DNA of 34,382 bases from HGM11416 sp964532155 (GTDB lineage: Bacteria > Bacillota > Clostridia > Christensenellales > Borkfalkiaceae), in assembly GCA_964532155.1 (NCBI GenBank), contig CAZHGN010000013.1, forward strand, positions 1-34,382. Reading direction: 5' to 3'. Of the stretch, positions 29,447 to 34,382 are shown one piece after another; the first letter of the stretch is position 1; every line of letters starts with the position of its first letter. Position numbers and translations under genes: made by a program. Below the pieces are notes generated by a model. It was not told the origin of the DNA. It made no database searches and saw only the letters and a program-made list of their open reading frames with translations.

Positions 29447-31318
29447 TTATTCGGCGATAAGTTTGCAAACCAGATCGGTAAATTCGGTGGGATTATCGGT
29501 CGGAATACCCTCGATTATGCAAGCGAGCTGATAAAGAATTTCGGTCAATTCCTTCGCCCTTTCTTTATCTGCACCGAGAGCGACGTTTAGTTTTGCAACA
29601 ACCGAGCTTTGAGCGTTGACCTCAAGAACCTTTTTCGCTTTTACGCCGCCGTTTGCGTTGGGCATAGCGTTGAACACCTTTTCCATTTCAAGCGAAACGT
29701 CCCCTTCCACAGTAAAGCAAACGGCGTGATTTTTAATTCTCGAAGAAATGCGAACTTTTTCTACTTTATCGCCCAACGTTTCCTTCATAAAATCGGCTAA
29801 AGGCTTATTTTCGTCGGCGGTGTCTTCTTCGTCGAGGCCGAGATCGCCGCCGGAAACGCTCCTAAATTCCTTACCTTCGTAATCGTTTATGGCTTTAAGC
29901 GTAAACTCGTCGACGTCGGCGGTCATACAAAGGACGTCGTAGCCTTTTTCGGTAATTTTTTCGAGCTGAGGCATAAGTTTTATTGCGTCTTCGGACTTGC
30001 CCGTCGCGTAATAAATATACTTTTGATCGTCAGGCATAGCCGCCAAATACTCTTTAAGCGTAACGAATTTATCGAGTTTTACCGACTTAAAGAGCAATAA
30101 ATCCTGAAGCGTCGCTTTGTTCGCGCCAAAACTTTGATATATACCGAACTTTAACTGCAACCCGAAATTCTTAAAGAATTGCTCGTATTCAGAACGCGCT
30201 TCGGCGAGCATGTTTTCAAGTTCTTGCTTAATTTTCTTTTCTATCGACGTTGCAATGGTTTTTAAACTACGCGACTGCTGAACCGTTTCCCTCGAAAGAT
30301 TGAGCTGAATATCGGTATCGACCACCCCCCGCACGAAGCTGAAATGATCGGGAATTAAATCCTTGCATTTTTCGGTAATCATAACACCGTTTGTATAAAG
30401 TTTTAACCCCTTTTCGAAATCGCGCGAGTAATAATTATACGGCGTTGACGACGGAATAAACAGCAACGCTTTAAAGTCGACCGCGCCCTCTATTCCGAAA
30501 TGTAAGGTACGCAAAGGTGCCTCGCCGTCAAAAAACATTTCCTTATAAAAATCGGCGTACTCACCCTCGCTAACGTCCTTTTTATTCTTTTTCCAAAGCG
30601 GCACCATCGAATTCAACGTCTCGAGTTTTTCGGTCTTTTTAGGTTCTTCGCCCTCGGGAACGTCGTAATCGTAGGACGTGCAGAGCATTCTTATGGGGTA
30701 CGTGATATAATTGCTATATTTTTTCACAAGGCGGCGGAGTGAATACTCCTCCAAATATTTGCAATAATCCTCGTTTTCGTCATCCGGCTTAATATGCAAC
30801 ACGATGTCCGTGCCAAAGTTATCCTTTTCGGCTTCTTCAACCTCGTAACCGTCTGCGCCGTTACTGCTCCACTTATACGCTTTATCGGTTCCGAACGCCT
30901 TAGAAATAACCTCTACTCTGTCGCTTACCATAAACGCCGAATAAAACCCAACGCCGAACTGACCTATTATATTAATATCGTCCGCTTTGAGAGCGTCTTT
31001 TTTATCCGCATCGAACTTAAAATCGGACGAGCCGCTTTTTGCAATTACGCCGAGGTTGTTTTCAAGTTCCTCAGCCGTCATTCCTATGCCGTTATCGCTA
31101 ACGGTAAGCGTACGCGCCTCCCTATCAACCGCAACGTCAACGTGGAAATCGCCACGCGAAAGCCCGGTATTGCCGAGCTGCAGGCTCTTAAAATAAAGTT
31201 TATCGATAGCGTCGCTCGCATTCGATAAAAGCTCGCGCAGGAAAATTTCCTTGTTCGTGTAGATCGAATTAATCATTAAATCAAGAACTTTTTTAGATTC
31301 CGCTTTAAATTTTTTCAT
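29447..31318 (-). CDS. htpG: Chaperone HtpG (Hsp90)
   Basis: The bacterial Hsp90, an ATP-driven homodimeric chaperone acting in the cytoplasm. The 623 residues match the family. The N-terminal GHKL ATPase domain has LLSNASDAIDKL, the DNGIGMT motif and GQFGVGFYSAFMV. A middle domain includes NLSRETVQQSRSL with its catalytic arginine. A C-terminal dimerisation domain follows. The ATG at 31318 has GAGGT 6 nt upstream. Its promoter carries a CIRCE element directly after the -10, so it is probably an HrcA-controlled heat-shock gene. Confidence 0.97.
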   Translation of the reverse strand: MKKFKAESKKVLDLMINSIYTNKEIFLRELLSNASDAIDKLYFKSLQLGNTGLSRGDFHVDVAVDREARTLTVSDNGIGMTAEELENNLGVIAKSGSSDFKFDADKKDALKADDINIIGQFGVGFYSAFMVSDRVEVISKAFGTDKAYKWSSNGADGYEVEEAEKDNFGTDIVLHIKPDDENEDYCKYLEEYSLRRLVKKYSNYITYPIRMLCTSYDYDVPEGEEPKKTEKLETLNSMVPLWKKNKKDVSEGEYADFYKEMFFDGEAPLRTLHFGIEGAVDFKALLFIPSSTPYNYYSRDFEKGLKLYTNGVMITEKCKDLIPDHFSFVRGVVDTDIQLNLSRETVQQSRSLKTIATSIEKKIKQELENMLAEARSEYEQFFKNFGLQLKFGIYQSFGANKATLQDLLLFKSVKLDKFVTLKEYLAAMPDDQKYIYYATGKSEDAIKLMPQLEKITEKGYDVLCMTADVDEFTLKAINDYEGKEFRSVSGGDLGLDEEDTADENKPLADFMKETLGDKVEKVRISSRIKNHAVCFTVEGDVSLEMEKVFNAMPNANGGVKAKKVLEVNAQSSVVAKLNVALGADKERAKELTEILYQLACIIEGIPTDNPTEFTDLVCKLIAE

Positions 31319-31364
31319 TAGATTACCTCGCTATATTTACTTTCGCACTCACACCGTTCAAGTG

Positions 31365-31391
31365 TTAGCACTCTATCACATTGATTGCTAA
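31365..31391. promoter_or_regulatory. CIRCE element (HrcA operator) of htpG
   Basis: TTAGCACTC, 9 nt, GATTGCTAA, compared with the consensus TTAGCACTC-N9-GAGTGCTAA: 17 of 18 positions match. It lies 1 nt downstream of the htpG -10 box, where bound HrcA would block transcription. Confidence 0.92.
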
Positions 31392-31392
31392 T

Positions 31393-31421
31393 ATTGTATT
31401 ACCATATTCCAAGTTTGTCAA
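31393..31421 (-). promoter_or_regulatory. Promoter of htpG
   Basis: TTGACA, 17-bp spacer, TACAAT on the - strand: a strong sigma-A promoter, as expected for a HrcA-repressed gene. Confidence 0.92.
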
Positions 31422-31491
31422 GAATTTTTTTAAGAATAAACAAACTTTTTCAACTTTTTTTAACGATAAACAAGCAATGCGCCCTATTTGA

Positions 31492-31520
31492 TTGACCTTG
31501 CGACTTTTAATTGATATAAT
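31492..31520 (+). promoter_or_regulatory. Promoter of the acyltransferase gene
   Basis: TTGACC, 17-bp spacer, TATAAT preceded by TGA (extended -10). Leader of about 72 nt with one small ATGCG/CGCAT hairpin. Confidence 0.88.
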
Positions 31521-31598
31521 TATTAAGCAATAAGTGCTATAAATGCGGATTATCGCATGGTTTAACCAAAGGCAATAAACGAAAGAAAAGGAAACGAG

Positions 31599-32927
31599 AT
31601 GAAACAATCGATCAGCGAAACGCTCAAAAAAAGAAAATATCAAAAGCCCAACAAATTCTTATACGGCACGCTCGTGAACGTGGTAGTTAAAAGCCTTGCC
31701 AAAAAGTACGGCACCACTTTTACGAGAAAAGTCGATATGAAAGAGTATAAAAATCGGCAGTTTATTCTTATCGGAAACCACGCCAGCCGCGCCGATTACA
31801 TTTACGCCACGCTCGCCGTGGGCGCAGATGTTCCGCTCAATTTTATTCTCGGAAGAAACGAGTTTTACCGCTCGCACCTGCACTTAATCGTAAAAATCGC
31901 CAACTGTATTCCGAAAATGAACTTCGTGCCGGACAATCTTACCATACGCGCGGCATCCAAAATATTAAAAAACGGCGGCAACCTCTGCTTTTTCCCCGAG
32001 GGAATGAGTTCTATTTCGGGCGGGCAGCAACCGGTTGCTTTGGGTACGGGCAAAATGCTCAAACACTACGGTCTGCCCGTTCTTGCAATAAAAATCCGCG
32101 GCGGATATTTGACCAACGTTAAGTTCGATATGAACGAACGTCCCGGCAAGGTCGAAGTCGAACTGTACGAACTATTCAGCCCAGACGATCTTAAGAACCA
32201 TACCGCGGACGAAATTCAACAACTTGTCGATAAAGCGCTTGTTCACGACGATTACGCTTGGAATGCAGAGAAAGGCTATTCGTACAATGCAAACGGCAAC
32301 ACGGCGTACCATATACGTCAATTATTATATAAATGCCCGGTGTGCGGCGAAGAGCACGAAATGACTGACGAGCCGAGCCGTATCTATTGCAAAAAATGCG
32401 GCTTGTCGATCGGCATTAACGATAAATACGAATTTGAACCTCAAACAAAAGCGTACATTCCTCAAACTCCTTCGCTTTGGTACGATTGGGAAAGACGAAT
32501 CGTACGCAAACAAGTCCTTGCGCCCGACTTTATTCTTCAAGAAAAAGTTAAACTCGGCGTTCTGCCCGAGCATGAATACCTTAAAAATCAAGCGACGTCC
32601 GTTCCCGCCGGCGAAGGCGTATTAACGCTCGACCACAGCGGCTTAACTTATAACGGAACCAAGAACGGCGAAAACTTTACGACGTTTATCGAAAGCAAGA
32701 ACTTGCCTTCGCTCGGCATGTGCACCGATGCAAGTATGTTTTATACCTTTGCGGCAAACGGCGAATTTTTGGAGTTTATCCCAACCGAAAAAGAAAGCGC
32801 TATCAAATGGATGCTATCCGTCGAAGAGGTTCACCGCGTAAACGGCGGCAAATGGCAAAACTACCCTTGGTTCGATTACGACGATTTAACAAAAGGCTTT
32901 GTAAATATGGAGCCTAAAAGCAAATAA
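31599..32927 (+). CDS. PlsC-type acyltransferase with zinc ribbon and extra C-terminal domain
   Basis: The first 215 residues or so form a 1-acylglycerol-3-phosphate acyltransferase-like domain. It has the HX4D catalytic motif (H61, D66 in NHASRADYIY) and the second motif FFPEGMSS (E134). A four-cysteine zinc ribbon follows (C246, C249, C264, C267). The last 170 residues form a domain I do not recognise, with alternating hydrophobic strands and many aromatic residues. Ordinary PlsC proteins end at about 240 residues, so this 442-residue form is an extended version. The acceptor (lysophosphatidate or another lipid) is not fixed. It would act at the inner face of the membrane. AAAGGA lies 6 nt before the ATG. 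It has its own strong promoter; no clear terminator follows before rpmB. Confidence 0.88.
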   Translation: MKQSISETLKKRKYQKPNKFLYGTLVNVVVKSLAKKYGTTFTRKVDMKEYKNRQFILIGNHASRADYIYATLAVGADVPLNFILGRNEFYRSHLHLIVKIANCIPKMNFVPDNLTIRAASKILKNGGNLCFFPEGMSSISGGQQPVALGTGKMLKHYGLPVLAIKIRGGYLTNVKFDMNERPGKVEVELYELFSPDDLKNHTADEIQQLVDKALVHDDYAWNAEKGYSYNANGNTAYHIRQLLYKCPVCGEEHEMTDEPSRIYCKKCGLSIGINDKYEFEPQTKAYIPQTPSLWYDWERRIVRKQVLAPDFILQEKVKLGVLPEHEYLKNQATSVPAGEGVLTLDHSGLTYNGTKNGENFTTFIESKNLPSLGMCTDASMFYTFAANGEFLEFIPTEKESAIKWMLSVEEVHRVNGGKWQNYPWFDYDDLTKGFVNMEPKSK

Positions 32928-33001
32928 TAAGCCTCAAAACGCTACGCAAAAAGAAAATTATAATATTTTTACTTAAAATTTTTAAATACGGTGAAATTCC
33001 C

Positions 33002-33030
33002 TTGCATTTTTTTTCGTTTGATGGTATATT
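33002..33030 (+). promoter_or_regulatory. Promoter of rpmB
   Basis: TTGCAT, 17-bp spacer, TATATT preceded by TGG (extended -10). Start near 33037; leader about 49 nt. Confidence 0.8.
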
Positions 33031-33085
33031 AATTCAAGTATTAAAATGAATGCAACAACCATCTTACTTATTTGGAGGTGTAGAT

Positions 33086-33274
33086 ATGTCAAGAGTTTGT
33101 AGTGTATGCGGAAAAGGTAAACTGTCCGGCAATAAAGTCAGCCACAGTAACCGTAAAACTCCTCGCTTATACAGCGCAAACGTTCAAAAGGTCAGAGTTA
33201 TGAAAGACGGCGTAATGACCTCTGAATATGTTTGTACTCGTTGCCTTAAGAGCGACAAAGTTACGAGAGTTTAA
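33086..33274 (+). CDS. rpmB: 50S ribosomal protein L28 (zinc-binding form)
   Basis: A 62-residue large-subunit protein. It carries two CxxC pairs (CSVCGK near the start and CTRCLK near the end), the C+ form that binds zinc. Such forms are often paired with zinc-free paralogues used under zinc limitation; only this copy is visible. The frame opens to 33050, but GGAGGTG lies 5 nt before the ATG at 33086, and the protein then begins MSRVCSVCGKGKLSGNKVSH as L28 does. In Bacillus rpmB sits beside the yloU-yloV genes; here it is 26 kb away with its own promoter and terminator. Confidence 0.96.
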   Translation: MSRVCSVCGKGKLSGNKVSHSNRKTPRLYSANVQKVRVMKDGVMTSEYVCTRCLKSDKVTRV

Positions 33275-33280
33275 TCCCCG

Positions 33281-33308
33281 AACGACCGATTTTTATGCGG
33301 TCGTTTTT
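33281..33308 (+). terminator. Intrinsic terminator of rpmB
   Basis: AACGACCG, loop of 9, CGGTCGTT, then TTT. The stem resembles that of the tRNA-Trp terminator. It starts 7 nt after the stop. Confidence 0.9.
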
Positions 33309-33621
33309 ATTTTGCTTTTTTTGCCCGTAAACTTTGCAAAATCAAAAGACAATATATAAACGATTTTTCGCCAAAACCTTTTTATGCCAAGCATAACAAT
33401 ATTTAAAATCTTGCATGTCAAGCGTGATTTTGCGTATTTTTATTAAAACTAAAATAAAAACAAACGTCTACGCTACACGAACCGTTTAAGGCTATTAAGG
33501 GCTTAAACGGCAAACTCCCCCCCTTTACGGTTTTCGCTTTACAAACTGCGTTCAATATCTATAAGGCACGTCGCGCACGTAATATAAATAAATAATATTA
33601 TATATTTTATGTTTTAAAGCA
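33309..33621. other. Gene-free stretch with inverted repeats
   Basis: About 310 nt without a coding frame or promoter I trust. It holds GCAAAATC (33336-33343) inverted as GATTTTGC (33426-33433), a perfect 9-bp hairpin (33482-33510) and a run of seven C (33517-33523). The right end (33580-33612) is almost pure A+T. It may contain a small RNA, but no family was recognised. Confidence 0.4.
33482..33510. repeat. Perfect 9-bp hairpin in the gene-free stretch
   Basis: CCGTTTAAG, 11-nt loop, CTTAAACGG. No T-run follows on either strand, so it is not a normal terminator. ACCGT/ACGGT copies nearby allow an alternative pairing with 33527-33532. Confidence 0.6.
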
Positions 33622-33650
33622 TTGACAATGTATTTTTGCCGTGATAAAAT
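33622..33650 (+). promoter_or_regulatory. Promoter of the lipoprotein gene
   Basis: TTGACA, 17-bp spacer, TAAAAT preceded by TGA (extended -10): one of the strongest in the window. Start near 33657. Confidence 0.88.
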
Positions 33651-33656
33651 AATAAT

Positions 33657-33809
33657 GGTTTTTGGCTGCAAACGTTTTTTTTCTTTATTTTGCGGCTATC
33701 ATTTACTCGGCTTTATTTACGGACTTAAGCGCAAGTTTAAGTTGAATACATAAAATTGATTGTGTTGTCTTTTATAGGACAATAAAAATATAAGGAGATA
33801 AAGAACACA
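33657..33809 (+). promoter_or_regulatory. Long structured leader of the lipoprotein gene
   Basis: A leader of about 153 nt. A 10-bp stem (TGGCTGCAAA, 33663-33672, with TTTGCGGCTA, 33689-33698; two G-U) with a U-rich 16-nt loop lies at the 5' end. ACTTAA/TTAAGT and TTGTC/GACAA hairpins come later, the last close to the ribosome site. It may stabilise the mRNA or regulate translation. Confidence 0.4.
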
Positions 33810-34382
33810 ATGAAAAGAAGAATTTTGCTTATTTGCTGTCTTCTCGTCGTATCTCTTCTTTCGACCGTTGCTTTCACCGCTTGTAAGAGCGAAAAAATCA
33901 ACTACGTCGAACCTGCTGAAGATGAAATCGTTTCTGTTTACGACGTCGTCAAGACCGCATTTGAGGGATTTGCCCCCGCCTCTACCGACGGTTCCTACAC
34001 TCAGAGTGATGTCACTTCCCATAATGGCAAGACCGTGTATTTGGCTTGGAAGGCAGTCGTTGACAAGACGAGCGGCGCAAAGGACAGCGACGTTATCGTT
34101 AGCGATCCTGTAAACGGAGCCGTTAAAATCACCGTCAACATGCAATCCCCCGTTGAATTTAAATATACTCTTTCTTTCACTCTCGTAAATATCAACGGTG
34201 CCGAGTATAAAAATGCCGCAGGCAATCCGTATACTTTCGCTAAGGACTTTATCGTTCCGAGATATATCTCCGCCGAAGAAAAAGTTAACACAGAAAAAAC
34301 CGCTTTCGACTCGAGCTTTAGCTCAACGGCTACACCGTTGCCCCTCAAAGGCGCTACTTACGACGATGTTACGATTTCGTAT
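33810..34382 (+). CDS. Secreted lipoprotein of unknown function (3' end outside window)
   Basis: An open frame of 191 codons from ATG 33810 to the window edge with no stop, so the C-terminus is missing. A lipoprotein signal peptide is clear: MKRR, then a hydrophobic stretch to residue 20, ending AFTAC with the lipidation site C25 (the -3 residue is F, not the usual L). After a short linker, a beta-rich region of about 95 residues (75-170), containing KTVYLAWKAVVD and PVEFKYTLSFTLV, looks like an Ig-type sandwich, though no named family was recognised. A repeat of the module may begin near residue 183. Unlike its neighbours it prefers GTT, CTT and TCT codons, suggesting high expression. AAGGAG lies 12 nt before the ATG. 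Open frames on the opposite strand here are shadows. Confidence 0.85.
   Translation, partial: MKRRILLICCLLVVSLLSTVAFTACKSEKINYVEPAEDEIVSVYDVVKTAFEGFAPASTDGSYTQSDVTSHNGKTVYLAWKAVVDKTSGAKDSDVIVSDPVNGAVKITVNMQSPVEFKYTLSFTLVNINGAEYKNAAGNPYTFAKDFIVPRYISAEEKVNTEKTAFDSSFSSTATPLPLKGATYDDVTISY

Noticed and set aside
33717..34145. 142-codon open frame on the - strand
   Set aside because: The + strand frame has promoter, ribosome site and lipoprotein signal; this one has none and runs into the leader.
34001..34348. 115-codon open frame on the - strand
   Set aside because: Shadow of the lipoprotein gene.

Overview
The window reads as chromosomal DNA of a low-to-moderate GC, endospore-forming member of the Firmicutes, class Clostridia. 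The evidence is a complete spoIIIAA-AH operon, type A RNase P RNA, a zinc-binding (C+) L28, RqcH/NFACT, FakA, ArgR and Bacillus-like gene order around nusB-folD-tlyA-nadK-argR-recN. The cysteine-bearing lipoprotein and an intracellular GH2 enzyme would suit an uncultured gut Clostridia lineage (Christensenellales-like), but that placement is inference. No phage, IS element, CRISPR array or plasmid gene was seen.

Layout. 1-2621: YitT-family membrane protein (cut by the window edge) with a folded leader, rnhA, a tRNA-Trp on the + strand, rnpB on the - strand, and a GNAT acetyltransferase. 2714-6851: asp23(yloU)-fakA-recG operon. 6944-14207: yqhY-nusB-folD-tlyA-nadK-argR-recN, ending in a GH2 glycosidase where Bacillus has spoIVB/spo0A. 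14257-18844: spoIIIA operon. 18908-20254: a lone lpdA. 20379-23683: tig-clpP-clpX. 23712-25560: rqcH (+). 25663-26528: HAD phosphatase (-). 26641-29408: pheB-like HTH/ACT protein, asd and a divergent aspartokinase (+). 29447-31421: htpG (-) behind a CIRCE element. 31492-32927: acyltransferase with a zinc ribbon (+). 33002-33308: rpmB. 33622-end: a lipoprotein gene cut by the right edge.

How the genes work together. Protein quality control is the largest theme: trigger factor, ClpXP, RqcH ribosome rescue, and HtpG under an HrcA-type operator. Sporulation (the forespore-mother cell channel) and DNA repair (RecG, RecN, RNase HI) come next. Lipid supply is represented by FakA and the PlsC-type enzyme, and the aspartate pathway by Asd and aspartokinase.

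Regulatory reading. I could place about 15 sigma-A-like promoters, most with exact 17-bp spacers, and these correct several start codons (GNAT, asp23, recG, clpX, tig, spoIIIAB, spoIIIAF, rpmB). Two unusual patterns recur. First, intrinsic terminators sit directly in front of a downstream co-directional gene (recG, nusB, asd; for asd the U-tract touches the ATG). Second, several starts have no Shine-Dalgarno sequence, and at two of them (the HAD phosphatase and spoIIIAA) the promoter predicts an essentially leaderless mRNA. No clearly new multi-gene system was found. The most promising unexplained items are the asd junction, the yitT leader fold, the GH2 gene fused to the recN operon, and the orphan structured stretch before the lipoprotein gene.
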